From assembly GCA_024734495.1 (NCBI GenBank), contig JALMQS010000187.1, positions 10,531,300-10,595,299 of the forward strand: DNA of 64,000 nucleotides, in the 5' to 3' direction. Below are positions 1 through 12,310 of the stretch, piece after piece. Source of the stretch: Forficula auricularia (lineage: Eukaryota > Arthropoda > Insecta > Dermaptera > Forficulidae). Every line of letters starts with the position of its first letter. Within the stretch, counting starts at the first letter, position 1. The notes below the pieces were generated by a model that saw only the letters and a list, made by a program, of their open reading frames with translations, had not been told where the DNA came from and did no database searches. The translations under genes were made by a program, and so were the position numbers.

Positions 1-425
1 TTAAATATGGCTTCCATTCTTAAACCGGACAAAGACATCGCCTGAAAAAATTCTTTCAAATTTTCATTAATTTATTATATATTTATAAATTTTTTATTGA
101 AATATTTTTATTTAAATTATTTTTGAAATAATATTCAACGATTGTCATTCTAATTCAAAGGTATATGCTTTTAAATCATAAACTAATGTTCAGGTTAAAG
201 TTTGATAGAATTGCATTCATTAAATTGAGACAATTACTCGGTGGGTGTATCTGTTATTTACTAGAATAGCTAGTAAACCCTCTAGATAAATTAATAATTT
301 AAATCGAATGATTTTTCAATTTTTTAAAAATGTGGTGTTTCCTTAAAATCTTAATGTCCCCAGTTGCTATATTATAGGGAAATTGATGCCAAAAGATTTG
401 AAATGCCATTCTTTGTCTCTTTCAG

Positions 426-557
426 TTGCTTTTCATTTCTTTTCGAGTACAGATGCGTCCACTTGTTATGTCCGGAATTGTTTAATCTTTTTGTTTAATT
501 TTGTACATTGTTCAGTCCTACTGTTGAGATTCCAATGAACTATCGAGCCTACTCAAG
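426..557 (+). other. exon-like segment, copy 1 of a duplicated pair
   Basis: 132 bp flanked by TTTCAG and GTAAAC. It is clearly homologous to 9889-10020, which has the same length and the same flanking splice-like signals. No frame stays open in either copy. The sequence could be a duplicated non-coding exon or simply part of a larger direct repeat. Confidence 0.35.
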
Positions 558-675
558 GTAAACTAATAGATTCACATATTTTGGTTACTTTCAATATGTT
601 AAGACAGCCTTTAATTAACTTTTTGTATTCGCGACCGAAAATTTTTCGCAATTCCTGATTATATACTATAGATAT

Positions 676-1436
676 ACTTGCTTCAAGGCCCTCTTGCTGC
701 CTAGAGGCCTATCCCCTGGACCCCCACCGTCACTCCACCCCCGCACCATGCACCCGCGCCCCATACCACAACCCCGATACTGCATCCCCCGCACTTCATC
801 CCCTGGACCCCCCGAACCACCCCCCACTACACCACCTGGGCCCCCGCCCCCTAGAACAACACCCCCGGTATGCCCCCTGGAACCCCACTCCACCAAATCC
901 ACACCCCACCTCTGAACCCAACCCACCCCCGCACCCAGTTTTTGCATTTCTAGCTCTCTAGAGGCCCACAGATTATATATACAAAATTTGGTTGATTTTG
1001 CTCCAAGGGCAAGAATTTACATTCCCCCCCCCTTTTTTTTTTGGAGGAATTTTTTTAAACAAAAGTTGTCAGAAATGAGATCCCCTGAAACTTTGTTCAA
1101 AACAAAATTTGCCGTAGAGTTAATAGTTATTTGATAATTTCCATTAGTGCGGTCCCTCCCCAAACCATCTTTTGGGGTCAAAATATAAAAACGTTATATA
1201 GCAAAAAACGTAAGTTAGAAGTCATCTGATCCAAATATGAAATTTCATAATAATCCCTTTGGCCGTTTTTACGTGAATCGTGAGCAACTTTTCTCGGAAA
1301 CCACACACACATACACACCTACAGATAGACAGACAGGAATTTGCTTGAGGGTGTTTTCGTTTATAACTTTGCTTGAAACGCGTGCCACCAAAATGTGGCG
1401 TGATTTGGACTAATGTACAGACAAAACCTTAATTTC
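676..1436 (-). mobile_element. Helitron-like element, inverted copy with C-rich core
   Basis: In reverse orientation it matches 22105-22785: the beginning near 1436 (AAGGTTTTGTCTGTAC...), the GATTCACG and GTAAAAACGGCC blocks, and an end near 676-710 resembling GCAAGAGGGCC. The middle (about 705-925) has been replaced by a C-rich low-complexity tract. Confidence 0.55.
690..930. repeat. C-rich low-complexity tract
   Basis: About 240 bp with strong C richness and very little G on the plus strand, made of CCCC and CACC runs. The minus strand has many G runs of three or more, with G-quadruplex potential. The two overlapping ORFs (Pro-rich on plus, Gly-rich on minus) are by-products. Confidence 0.8.
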
Positions 1437-2041
1437 ATATATATATATATAGATGGATTAAACAGATTTATATTTATAATTCATAAAAATATTATTTTAA
1501 ATCAAATCTTTGCTAAACAATTTGATCATTTATTAAATTAGATAATTACAATAATTGAATTTAAATACTAATAAGATGGATAGGCTTGTTTTTGATACAT
1601 ATTACACAATGAATTTGATTCTGCAGGAAAATAAGGCATCTTAATTTTTCAAAATTTCTATATTTCTGAAAATGTATAAATATGTAGTACAAAATGACAA
1701 AATTATATTTAGAGTCATTTCAGAAATTGATTAGAATTCTGCCTTAATCCCAATTTCAAATTCATTTAATAACTTTTTAGAAAACTCATTTAATCTTGTG
1801 CGAATCTGCAAATTTTAATTTAACTTTTAATGGCTGGCAATTTTTATTTAATTTGAATATGATTCGTGAGCCCAATTTATTTAAATTTTTGATTGCTACT
1901 CATTATAATATTTTCAATATTATTTTTGCCTTATGTTTTGCAACCCGAAAATCAAGTTATCCAAAATGCGATTTAAGCACTGGATTAGCAGATAATTTTG
2001 TTAAGGGAGAATGGTGTAGGTTCTTGGTGAAACATATTAAA

Positions 2042-2313
2042 TAAAGTAAGGAAAATTTTTGAAATTTTTTTAGAAAGTTTTTAATATTTAAAATATAAAA
2101 TACTAGGTAGGTTTCACATAAATAAAAGCTCAGATGCTTGCTTAGCACGACTCTATATATATTTCGGGGTATAAGCCCATCTTCAGGAATTCACAAAGGT
2201 CAAGTCGTGCTAAACAAGCATCTGATCTTTTATTTATGTGAAACCCATCTAGTATTTTATATTTTAAATTTTAAAAAGTTTCTAAAAAATTTCAAAAATT
2301 TTCTTTACTTTAT
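2042..2313. repeat. foldback with hammerhead-like motif
   Basis: Arms of ~115 bp starting TAAAGTAAGGAAAATTTTTG. The centre holds a minus-strand motif 2189-2151: TTC, CTGAAGA, hairpin TGGG..CCCC, GAA, ATATATAT, A, GAG. TTC/GAG can pair as stem I, and an 11-bp outer pairing (TTAGCACGACT with AGTCGTGCTAA) extends it. Confidence 0.75.
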
Positions 2314-3072
2314 GAGATAATTCTTTTGAGTATAAGGTACACCAACATCAAACACACTGATTTGAACCGAGACTGTGTGAGCTTGGTATATTAGCTCTAC
2401 AGGTATTATGGGAGCTTTCAAGTATTACGTAGCACGTAAAACGGGGGGGGGGGGGGTTTAAAAAAACTTCCAAAACGCTTTACGTGATTCTTGAATGTTC
2501 CCTTATATAGAAATAGTATAATTCATCACCGCCTGTCTAGCCGTAGGGTATGCATTCATATAGAACGCCTTGAGCAGTGGGTTGCATCAGCAGGCGTTTG
2601 ATGCGAAATATCAAAATAATAATATAAACATCTAAATGAAATATTCTAGTTTCACGATACTGTGACATACTGTGACACAAACTAGATCGGGCTAAATTTT
2701 TAGCGAAATTTAGACGAACTTTCTAATTTTCGTTGGTTATTATTAAAAAATATTTTTGTACTCAGGAAGAAATAAAATATACAATGATTTTGTTTTTTCA
2801 AAAGAGAAGTTTCTGATGAAACCAATTCTAGATAGCACATAGTATTTAATGAGAAAAAGTCATTAAAATGAACGTGTGAGAACTCATTCGATTAAGACTT
2901 CCGGTCAACACTTGAAACGACTCGAGGAAGAGGTCTCGAACCTTCGTGCATTCCAAAAACTGTGTCTTGTTAAAATTGTGCAATCTAGGTAATTTTAGCT
3001 AAAACATGTCTTTCGATAAAAAACAATATCTTTGTTTATTATTATCATTTCCGTCCATAATTTGTATTAATT

Positions 3073-3545
3073 TGAAAGTTTATAATAGGAAAAAATAAGA
3101 ACAAGTTTTTATGTGGGACTTTTTTATTTATCAGTCAACGTTTCGTCGACTTTGCCGACTTCTTCAGTGCTTCAAATAGTCATGCCACACATTCATCTAA
3201 ATTTTCTTTTTATCTTCATTACCATTGAAGACCATCAGAAACACAAATTTCAAAAAAATATTTACCACATTCACATAAACAATTTTTCCTTCTTTTATAT
3301 TAATAATTACACAAGACAAAACAGAAATACATAGAATGAGGCAACACTGTTTTTTAAAACATATTTTTTGAAATTTGTGTTTCTTCAATGGTAATGAAGA
3401 TAAAAGAAAATTTAGACGAATGTGTGGCATGACTACCATATTTGAAGCCCTGAAGAAGTCGGCAAAATCGACGAAACGTTGGCTGATAAATAAAAAAGTC
3501 ACACATAACAACTTGCCCTTATTTTTCCTATTATAAACTTTCAAA
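3073..3545. repeat. foldback with two hammerhead-like motifs
   Basis: Arms of ~190 bp from TTGAAAGTTTATAATAGG. Plus-strand motif 3446-3484: AGCC, CTGAAGA, stem GTCG..CGAC, GAAACGTT, GGCT; AGCC/GGCT pair. The other arm has the same motif on the minus strand (about 3174-3130). A single end of this family is also at 30585-30640. Confidence 0.8.
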
Positions 3546-3743
3546 TGTTTATTTTGTTTCTTCTTTAGTATATATATATATATTTTTTTTAATAAAATAC
3601 AAAAATTAGAAATATCGTCTAAAATTCGATAAAAATGTAGTCAGATCTAGTGTAAAAGTCGACGTAAGGTAAATTAACATGAAACTTGCATAGTGCAACT
3701 CAGGCTTTATTAAAAATAATTACTTAATTTTTTTTTTACTTAC

Positions 3744-4176
3744 CTAGTGATAATGATGAACTTTTGCTTGCAAAATGGTTTCTTTTCCCACTATTTCCAC
3801 TGCCTAAACTGATTGCGACCCCTGATGTTGGTGTAGTTCTTGCACAGGGTGGACTATGGTACAACATAGGTGTGGTAGGTCCTTGTTTCACATTTTTATG
3901 AAAAGAATTTGAAAGACCCGTCGGCGATGAGGAAATGCAGCTGTCGATCGGAAGCCCTAGATTCGATAAAGCAGAAGGGGTTTGGATATTCGAAGTTGCT
4001 GTATTGCAAGAGGAATGGTTTGCAGACATTGGAGACCGAAAATCGGCTGTAAAACTGTACGTTGCGCCTCCATAAGCTGTTGCTGTTTGTGGACTGAGCA
4101 GACTTTGAGCTTGTCCTGTTGGGTAAACAGGCGACTGACTGGTCTGAGGGGTCCATTGCATCTGCACCACGTCCCA
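3744..4176 (-). CDS. gl: glass coding exon (ATYSFTADFR block); last gl exon in window
   Basis: Acceptor GTGTTTCAG/TGGGAC at 4177/4176 and donor CTAG/GTAAGT at 3744/3743; 433 nt (144 codons plus one base). The peptide begins WDVVQMQWTPQ, then SLLSPQ, GGATYSFTADFRSP, then a long Ser/Thr/Pro-rich stretch ending SKSSSLSLG. Fly Glass has QMNWTPP, LLSP and ATYSFTADFR in the same order shortly before its five C2H2 fingers. The donor is strong, so at least one more exon, with the DNA-binding domain, lies off the left edge. No C2H2 pattern was found in 1-3743. Confidence 0.94.
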
Positions 4177-4228
4177 CTGAAACACAGGCCGATTCTGGTT
4201 AGCAAGAGAATTCAATCATAGCTAAGAG

Positions 4229-4330
4229 CAGGGGTCACTAAATTTTTTTGACCATCCGCCCCTTTAAAAATTTCCGGCGGCTAGGGGGGGGGGGCGAAGC
4301 GGCACCCCTGTAATTAAATATTTAATTTGA
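4229..4330. mobile_element. hAT-like end fragment
   Basis: Begins GCAGGGGTCACTAAATTTTT and carries CATCCGCCCC, as many hAT termini do. The matching far end was not found. The following part (CCTGTAATTAAATATTTAAT...) recurs as a direct repeat at 5975-6090. Confidence 0.4.
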
Positions 4331-5025
4331 AAATAATATTTCTTAAAGTATTTTTTAAATAAAAGACAACGATTATGATCCTAACTCAAAGGTAGGCCTC
4401 TTAATTCATAAATAAATAAGGAGGTTCTTTCGCGACAATCCATACAAACAGTTTTAGCCTCGTAACCATTCTATGAATATGAACGGTGCTAAAATTTTAG
4501 GTTATGTTTTGTAACGTGACTGTACTTTTACACTACACTACACTATATTCTCTTTATGAATGGATCGTTTCCAAGCCATTGATATTATATCCCCTCCACT
4601 AAAAATAATTGCCCAAATATGTTTTTATTTTTATTTTTTATCAAAACTAAGAGGTAAATAATTTCATTTTTTTTTTTTTAAGTTACTTTGAATATATTAT
4701 TCTAACAAATATTAGTTTTTCATCAAGATGGGGAAAGTCCTTCAATGAAAAAAAATAAAATAATGATCATTTTCCCAATCTAGCATATGTAAAAAATTTC
4801 ATATTTAATTGCAATTATTTCATGTTTGGTGTGGTAAATCGTCTTCAAATTTTAACAGTGAGTTCTTTGTTATTTGTTTATTATGCTTTTAATGACTTAT
4901 GTTCCAAGTTTCGAAGACTTCTTAAATTTTTGCATTTGTGAAAGAACTACCTTAAGATCTCAATCTTTGTACTCAATAAATTGTCTCGGTATATATACTT
5001 ATATATTAATTGAAACAATTTCATT

Positions 5026-5276
5026 CCCGTATGGAAATAAATAGATTTTCGAAATATGTTTTTTATATATTTTTGAAAATATATTAAAAATATAAAATTT
5101 GTGTGTTAAATTTATATAAAGTTTATGTTTTCTATATATTCTTAAAATAATAATTATTTTTATGTCGCTCTAGTATAAATTTTATATAAATTTAACACAA
5201 AATTTTTATATTTTTATTATATTTTCAAAAAATATATAAAAAACATATTTCGAAAATCTATTTATTTCCATGCGGG
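5026..5276. repeat. AT-rich foldback
   Basis: Arms of ~110 bp starting GGAAATAAATAGATTTTCG; centre around 5150. No ribozyme-like core seen. Confidence 0.8.
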
Positions 5277-6112
5277 TTGATTGCTTTGTGTATAAAAATA
5301 AATACAATAACTTTTATAAAAAACAGTTTGAAAACGTTTATTTAAAATTCAAACGTTTCGGGAGAAATTCTTCATTTATTAATGAAATTTTTAAGAAATT
5401 TGAAAAAATAATTGCTTTAAGAAGGGAATATGAAGCAACTATAAACAAATAAATATTTTGAAAATAGACAATTATACAGATTCTCTTGGAGATGAAATCA
5501 CATTGAATAAAAATAAACATATTTAAGATTTTTTTTAATTTTTATGATTATATTGGTAAAAAAATTCATATGTTATATGACCTTTAGTTAATTGAATTTC
5601 TGTAGTTAAAAATTTCAATAATTTCTAATATATTAATCTTTTTTCTAAATTCTGATCTTTTCTAAAATTTTGGGATTAAACATTTTAAGATAAATAGTTG
5701 AATTTAGAATAAAAATTGATTTTAGAAATATTTGAAATTTTCAACAACAAAAATTCAAATAACTAGAGAGCCAGAATATGGAAAATCGTAAGTATTTTAA
5801 GGCTATGTTATGATAAAAAAAATAAATAAGTGTTTTTAAATATCACTTTATTAATCTATTGCTTAATTTATTTTAAAACTCACTAATAATTCATTACAAT
5901 TTGAAATTTATAACTTCAACAAAAGTTACTTTAAGCTCTTCTAATTATTTAGTTCTGATTTAAATGGGGGGAGGGGCACTCCTGTAATTAAAAATTTAAT
6001 TTAGAAATAATATTTTTTAAAGTATTTTTAAAATAACAGACAACGATTAGGTTCATATAATTCAAAGATAGGGCCCTTAATTCATAAATCAATTCGTCAA
6101 GATCTTAATACA

Positions 6113-6274
6113 TTAATAATTAATTAATAAAGTAAAGGGTGTGTAGTTTCACAGTGAATGAAATAAAACTCAAAGAGGTTTATACAAACTCAATACATTT
6201 CGGATTATTAGTCCATAATTGAGTTTTATTTCATTCACTGTGAAACTACACACCTTTACTTTATTAATTAATAT
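6113..6274. repeat. short foldback
   Basis: Arms of ~60 bp (AATTAATAAAGTAAAGGGTG). The loop has GGACTAATAATCC then GAAATGTATT on the minus strand, a decayed relative of the hammerhead-like motif that lacks CTGA. Confidence 0.75.
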
Positions 6275-7019
6275 CATGTTTCACCTAAAACCTACACCAC
6301 TTTCTCTAAGTAAAAAAACATTAATAATTAACTAGCAAGCATAGTTCATCCCCGAACATTTGCATAATTTTCGGAGAGCGTATCAAGGCTTGAAAATGTT
6401 TTCTATTTTATATCCAATTGAATAATTTAATTCTATTCTGTTATTTTTCATTTAAATTTGAAAATTTTAAACAATACATTAGATTTGAACTGTTAGCGAC
6501 AATAAAGATCCCAACAATAGAATCATTTAAATATGGCTTCCATTCTTAAACCGGACAAAGACATCGCCTGCGAAAAATCTTTTAAATTTTCATTAATTTA
6601 TTATATATTTATAAATTTTTTATTCAAATATTTATATTTAAAGTATTTTTGAAATAATATTCAACAATTAACATTCTAATTCAAAAGTATGTATATGCTG
6701 TTTCTAAAATTTTGGGATTAGGACATTTTAAGATAAATAGTTGAATTTAGAATAAAAATTGATTTTAGAAATGATTGAAATTTTTAACAACAAAAATTCA
6801 ATTAATAAGGGTCAAATATGGACTGTTTTATTAATATTATATTTATCAAAACAAATAAAAAAAATATTTAAGGCTTTGTTATGAAAAAAGAATAAACAAG
6901 TGTTTTTAAATTTCACTTTATTAATCTATTGCTTTATTTATTTTAAAACTCGCTAAATAATTCATTACAATTTGCAATTTACAAATATTATTAAAATTAT
7001 GAAATGTATATTTTTTATT

Positions 7020-7640
7020 TTACCATACAGGGTATGGTCAAGTATTGTAATCGTGCATGAAAAAAGTGTTTTTTTGCTTCTTTTTTTCGAAATATCTCAA
7101 AAACGACTCAAACTATTTTGATTAAAAAAATTGGGTGTAACCATGGCATTTCGGTCTACAAAAAAGCTCTAATAAGTGAACATTGAAAAAATTATATTTT
7201 TTGTGATAATAACTGTTTTGTCAAAATGTCTGTTAGTCTGTGCGTTACAAAATTTTATTGACGAGTTAGCTCAAAAACTAGTAGGAATATCAAAACCAAA
7301 TTTCACACGTAGTTTTGGTGCATTGAGATTAAGAGCTGATTAGATTTTGGTGCTTATCGACCCAAAATTAAGGAGGGCAAGGGGGGTTTAAATTTAAAAT
7401 TATAAATTTTTCTAACAAAAAAAAAAAAAAAAAAAACAAGAAAAATGAAATGTACTTTAAAATGAACCTATAATAAAGAAAAAAAAATTTCTGGCGCCAA
7501 AATTAGGGGAGGGGGGGGGGGGTAAAAATCTGGGCTATTTGAGAAAACTCAACCAAATTTTGTATACATAATCAGTGGGACTCCAGAAGACTAAAAATGA
7601 AAAAAAACTAACCACCCAAATGGGTGAGCTCCTAAATAAT
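7020..7640 (+). repeat. dispersed repeat (ACAGGGTATGGTCAAGTATT), longest copy
   Basis: Opens with TACCATACAGGGTATGGTCA; the first 150 bp recur at 18840-19100 and 30825-30955. The last part (CTCAACCAAATTTTGTATAC, ACTAACCACCCAAATGGG) matches the Helitron-like family, so it may be a relative of that family with a different front. Confidence 0.6.
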
Positions 7641-7689
7641 TATAAATAATTTTATTAAATATTAAATATTAAATATAAGAGATCTTTAC

Positions 7690-7735
7690 TGGTACTTCTT
7701 GCATTCGAATGCATTAAAAAAAAAAAAAAAAATAG
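7690..7735 (+). mobile_element. LINE 3' tail, short truncated copy
   Basis: TACTGGTACTTCTTGCATTC, then GAATGCATT and an A run. It matches the 3' end of the 52.3 kb LINE (CTTCTTGCATTCGATTGCAT plus A tail). Confidence 0.55.
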
Positions 7736-9888
7736 AGGGGTCAGGGTTTATGGTAAAGTCATGTGGATGGCCACATCAGTTTATTTAAATATTTTATTAT
7801 ATTTAAATTTGTTGGTATGCTGGCTCAAACCCTAGCTGACAAGCATAGTTAACCCCATCCCCGAACATTTGCATAATTTTCATGAGGCTTGAGAATGTTT
7901 TCACTTTTATATCCAACGGAATAATTTAATTCTATTCTGGTATTTTTCATTTAAATTTGAAAATTTTAAACAATACATTAGATTTGAACTGTTAGCGACA
8001 ACAAAGAACGCAACAATAGAATCATTTGATTATGGCTTCCATTCTTAAACAGGACAAAGACATCGCCTGCGAAAAATCTTTCAAATTTTCATTAATTTAT
8101 TGTATATTTATAAATCTTTTATTCAAATATTTATATTTAAAGTATTTTTGAAATAATATTCAACGATTAACTTCTAATTCATAGGTATATGCTTTTAAAT
8201 CATAAACTAATGTTCAGATTAAAGTTTGATAGATTTGCATTCATTAAATTGAGACAATCTCTCTGTGGGTGTATGTATGAGTGAATAGAATAGCTAATAC
8301 TAAACCAACTAGATAAATTAATAATTTAAATCGAATGATTTTTCAATTTTTTAAAAAGATGCTGTTTTCTTAAAATCCTAATGTCTCCACTGGCTATATT
8401 TTAGGCAAATTGTTGCCAATGATTTGAAAGCCGTGAATCACATATCTTATTAAATATATTTTATTCATTTCAGCGAACAATACATTCCCTCATTAGTAGA
8501 ATTTCACTTTTTTTGGTAAACAATTTAACAAGAGATGACCAACTTATTGACTAACTTGTGTGCCAAATTTAAATTTAATGACTAAATCCTTTAAAGAGCT
8601 CGTATAATGATTCGAGTTCTTTCAATTTAGGCTTATTTTATCAGGAAGCTCTGAAGCTAGTAAGCTTAAAATCCAATCACTTATTCGTTTTGAAAATAAA
8701 AATATTTTGTCACAAGAACGTACTTGCTACAACTTTTTTCTTTTGAGTGATTATCGGTATCAGATTCCAAAGAGATAGTAGACTAACAGAAAAAATAATC
8801 ATGCTTCGAAAATTATTTTTCGGGGTTCAGACATTTCTTTTTTTTTTATTAAAATATAACCTTGTTACAGAGAACATTAGGTCATTAGGCCAAACAAAGT
8901 ATATAAAATTACATAAATATATATACATTACATTATGAAGAAAGTATTACAATGTTTTTTTAAAGTTCAATAAATCAAAGGATATGTAACAAACTAGATG
9001 GTCAGAACATTAGTCATACATAATATAAAAATTTTATGAGATAGCTTTTTTAATAAATTTTAATACATTATTTAGAATAATTACTAATAAATAATAATAT
9101 ACAAAATCAGAGTCTGAACTCTTAGATTAACCAATAAGAAATAAATATGAAAAAAATCACAAGTTTTTACATTCTCGTCTTATTGAGATAATGAACCTAT
9201 AGAACAACTTTAAATTATTCGGGCTTTTAAAGAAATATTTTAGAATAAGTAGCATATTGGTTGGATGTACCAATAATTTACCAGTTGATTGAAAAAAATT
9301 TTCGATCAGACATTTCTAAACAAAGGTAAAAAAAAATGTATAGGCGAATTCAAAACTCTAACCACCCGAGGACCCAAGCTCGAATCTACTAATAGTAATA
9401 TCTTTAAATAATTTATTGATTTTTTTTCATATTAAATAAATGCTTAATAAATTCTTTTGTAAAAATAATCTCAAAACATTTATTAAAAATCCAACCTTTA
9501 ATTCTATTAAATCTTTTTTCATAGTTAAAATTAAAGTTAAAAAAAAATCATTACAAACAACCATAGGACTTGAATTCGATAATTTGTCTAATAAATAAAC
9601 TCGATTCTATGACATTTTGCATGCAATTTATATAATATTTAAATAATATTGATATACTGCTGTTAACTAACGGAAAGAATTCTCGAATAATGCTCGGTCC
9701 TCCTGGTACCATATATTTAATGAGAAAGAAAGAGAAAGAAAATTTTTATTTCCAATCTGTCAGACAAATTCATTGGGCACCTATATATAATATACATATT
9801 TTTATTAATCTAAAATTGTTTTGGTCGCTGGGCTTTATCTTATCAGAGTAACGGGTTTCTTTCGAATTACCATTCTTTTTCCTTTCAG

Positions 9889-10020
9889 TTGCATTTGATT
9901 TCTTTTCGAGTCCAGACGCGTCCACTCAATGTGTCCGGAATTGTTTATTCTTTTTGTTGAATTTTGTGCATTGTTCATTGCTGGAGTTGAGAATTGTTAA
10001 ATCTTTCAAACCTATGCAAG
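9889..10020 (+). other. exon-like segment, copy 2 of a duplicated pair
   Basis: Same 132-bp module as 426-557, with acceptor-like TTTCAG and donor-like CAAG/GTAAAC. Both copies carry GCGTCCAC and TGTCCGGAATTG. Not coding. Confidence 0.35.
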
Positions 10021-10280
10021 GTAAACTAATAAATTCAAATACTTTAATCATTTTTAATTTTATTTTAATATTTTTTTAATTTATTAATTATATACATATT
10101 ACAAGGGCTTACCCAGGTTGTGAGCAGGGGGAGGCAGTTCATATTAGTTTCGTGGGGACAAGAGGCACCATTTCTTATAAAACTAGTTTATTAATTTAAT
10201 ATTATAAATTATTTTAAAAAGGAAATTTTAGGTGAAATAATATTTTATATTTTTTAGTCGCCAACATAATAATATATTTT

Positions 10281-11065
10281 AATAAATGAATTTATCTTTA
10301 AGGACCAATCATAGATTTTAGAGAAAATATTTTTACATTGCATATCAGAGAGGTTCGTCCCCTTAGGAATCGAACCCAAGCGCTAACTAAGCTTGCCGGG
10401 CCGTTAGCCAAACCCTTAAGACGAATCTCTCTCCGACATGCAACATATATAAGAATTATAGCTAAAGATTTTTCACTCCCTTCAACTCGAAAGGAATAGT
10501 AAAAAATCAGGCTAAACTGAAAAAAGTTTTCAGTGAGGGGTCCTTTAATTTTACAGTGAAAGCAAAGATTTAAGTATCTTTTTTAGGTGTCTTTTTTTGA
10601 AAAAAGATGGAAATTATTTCAAAAAATCAACCATGCAATGTAAAAATATTTTCTCTAAAATCTATGATTCGTCCTTAAAGATAAATTCATTTATTAATAT
10701 TTTAGATCTGGGTTGATTTTTGAAATAATTTCCATCTTTTTTCAAAAAAAGACACCTAAAAAGATACTTAAATCATTGCTTTCACTGTAAAATTAAAGGA
10801 CCCCTCACTGAAAACTTTTTTCAGTTTAGCCTGATTTTTTACTATTCCTTTCGGGTTGAAGGGAGTGAAAAATCTTTAGCTATAATTCTTATATATGTTG
10901 CATGTCGGAGAGAGATTCGTCTTAAGGGTTTGGCTAACGGCCCGGCAAGCTTAGTTAGCGCTTGGGTTCGATTCCTAAGGGGACGAACCTCTATGATATG
11001 CAATGTAAAAATATTTTCTCTAAAATCTATGATTGGTCCTTAAAGATAAATTCATTTATTAATAT
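10281..11065. repeat. foldback element with two tRNA-like modules
   Basis: A near-perfect palindrome: about 360-bp arms (10281-10640 and 10700-11065) around a short spacer that itself repeats the terminal sequence. Each arm carries a ~85-bp tRNA-like unit; in plus orientation at 10905-10990 it has TGGCTAACGG and a perfect B box GGTTCGATTCC at 10965-10975. The terminal ~60 bp occur three times (10281, 10632 and 11004). A SINE captured in, or fused head to head into, a foldback. Confidence 0.75.
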
Positions 11066-11417
11066 TATAGATCTGGGTTGATTTTTGAAATAATTTCCAT
11101 CTTTTTTAAAAAAAGACACCTAAAATAGATACTTAAATCTTTGATTTCACTATAATATATTTTCTTTTAGGGAGGCGGGGCAGCTTCCACCTTTGTCCCT
11201 AACTGCGCCTTTGGATACATATACAAAATGGGCATTAATCAGCTAAACAAGTTACCAATTACAATTGTACGTTTTAAATGTCTTCTATATATGAAAAAAC
11301 AGTAGGTATGGCGACCGCATTCATTCACGTGTTGTTATCGAATGATTAAAAAATGTCCACTTTTTTCTAAGATTCAATTTATTGTAATTCAGAAAATTTT
11401 CCTAATAATATGTATGT

Positions 11418-11632
11418 TAAAATGTGTGCAAAATAAAATAAATAAATTAAAACCTATTAAACTTTATTCACTCAACTCATCCGGCCAGTTTCGATAATTA
11501 TACAAATTTTTATCTTCAGGGCGGGTCGTCTAAATAAAATAAAATATAATTTATAATCGAAACTGGCCGACTTTGAGAGAATCAAGTTTAATAATTTTTT
11601 ATTTATTTATTTTATTTTGCATACATTTTAAC
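11418..11632. repeat. foldback with decayed hammerhead-like motif
   Basis: Arms of ~85 bp. The minus strand of the left arm has CTGAAGATAAAAAT...ATTATCGAAACTGG. Core boxes are there, stem III is not. Confidence 0.65.
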
Positions 11633-11823
11633 ATAGCGCAAACAAAATATTAATAATAGCTCAAAAATCAACTCGGACCCAATCTCTGATATATCTTTTT
11701 CTTCTTTTCACTGAGGAAGAGGTGATGCAAGACATCGAAATATTTAGAATTAATAATTACTAAATTAAAGTAACATTACTGGAAATAAGCATATTTTTAA
11801 TTACATTCTTCTTTAATCGTACC

Positions 11824-11975
11824 CGAGGGGTGAACCGCGACCTAAAATCGTGTACACCTACTTCCACTTCCACTTTCATTTCCAAGTAGAAGACAATAGA
11901 TGACAATAGATTATCTAATGAATTCCAAAGTAATTCCAAATAATTCACCTAATTACAATCGCGGTTCACCCCTCG
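11824..11975. mobile_element. MITE copy 1 (CGAGGGGTGAACC family)
   Basis: 152 bp with inverted repeats CGAGGGGTGAACCGCGA and its complement, flanked by identical 8-bp ATCGTACC (11816-11823, 11976-11983). The interior shares TACACCTACTTCCACTT and GAAGACAATAGATGA with the other three copies. Confidence 0.9.
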
Positions 11976-12310
11976 ATCGTACCTATAGTTATATCATTAT
12001 AAACGCATTCGGCCATGATAATTTTGGGCACATCTATCAGCCAAATTAGATACATAAAAAATATACAAAGAAATGCCAAAATATTTAACATATATAACGA
12101 GAGAGGAGCAACTTATTAATACTAACTTGGGTGCCATATTTAAACTCAATGGCTACAGTCTTTAATGAACTCATATAATTTTAATTGCATAAAATAATTC
12201 AGCACCGCCTGCGTGCCGGTAGGGTATGCATTAAAATAGGACATTCTGAGTTAGGAGTTGCATCCTCAGGCGCCTAAAGCGGAATATTAAATTTATTAAT
12301 TAAAACAGTA

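Larger units (their letters stand above)
1..3743 (-). other. gl intron or 3' region: repeats only
   Basis: No coding exon was found. The stretch holds a direct repeat shared with 6.5 and 8.0 kb (1-580), an exon-like plus-strand segment (426-557), an inverted Helitron-like element with a C-rich core (676-1436) and two foldback elements (2042-2313, 3073-3545). Confidence 0.6.
6335..8230 (+). repeat. direct repeats flanking the 7.0-7.6 kb region
   Basis: 6335-6700 and 7840-8230 are the same ~370-bp sequence (CATAGTT..CCCCGAACATTTGCATA, TTAGATTTGAACTGTTAGCG, ATGGCTTCCATTCTTAAACC). The second half is also at 1-250. The 5.6-5.8 kb and 6.7-6.85 kb stretches repeat as well. This looks like several unequal local duplications. 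Confidence 0.75.

Noticed and set aside
666..947. Overlapping Gly-rich (minus) and Pro-rich (plus) ORFs
   Set aside because: Both are translations of a C-rich low-complexity tract within a repeat.
1..3743. glass zinc-finger exons
   Set aside because: No C-x2-C...H-x3-H pattern in any frame; these exons must be outside the window.
10905..10990. Functional tRNA gene
   Set aside because: Perfect B box but no proper acceptor stem; it is duplicated head to head in a foldback.
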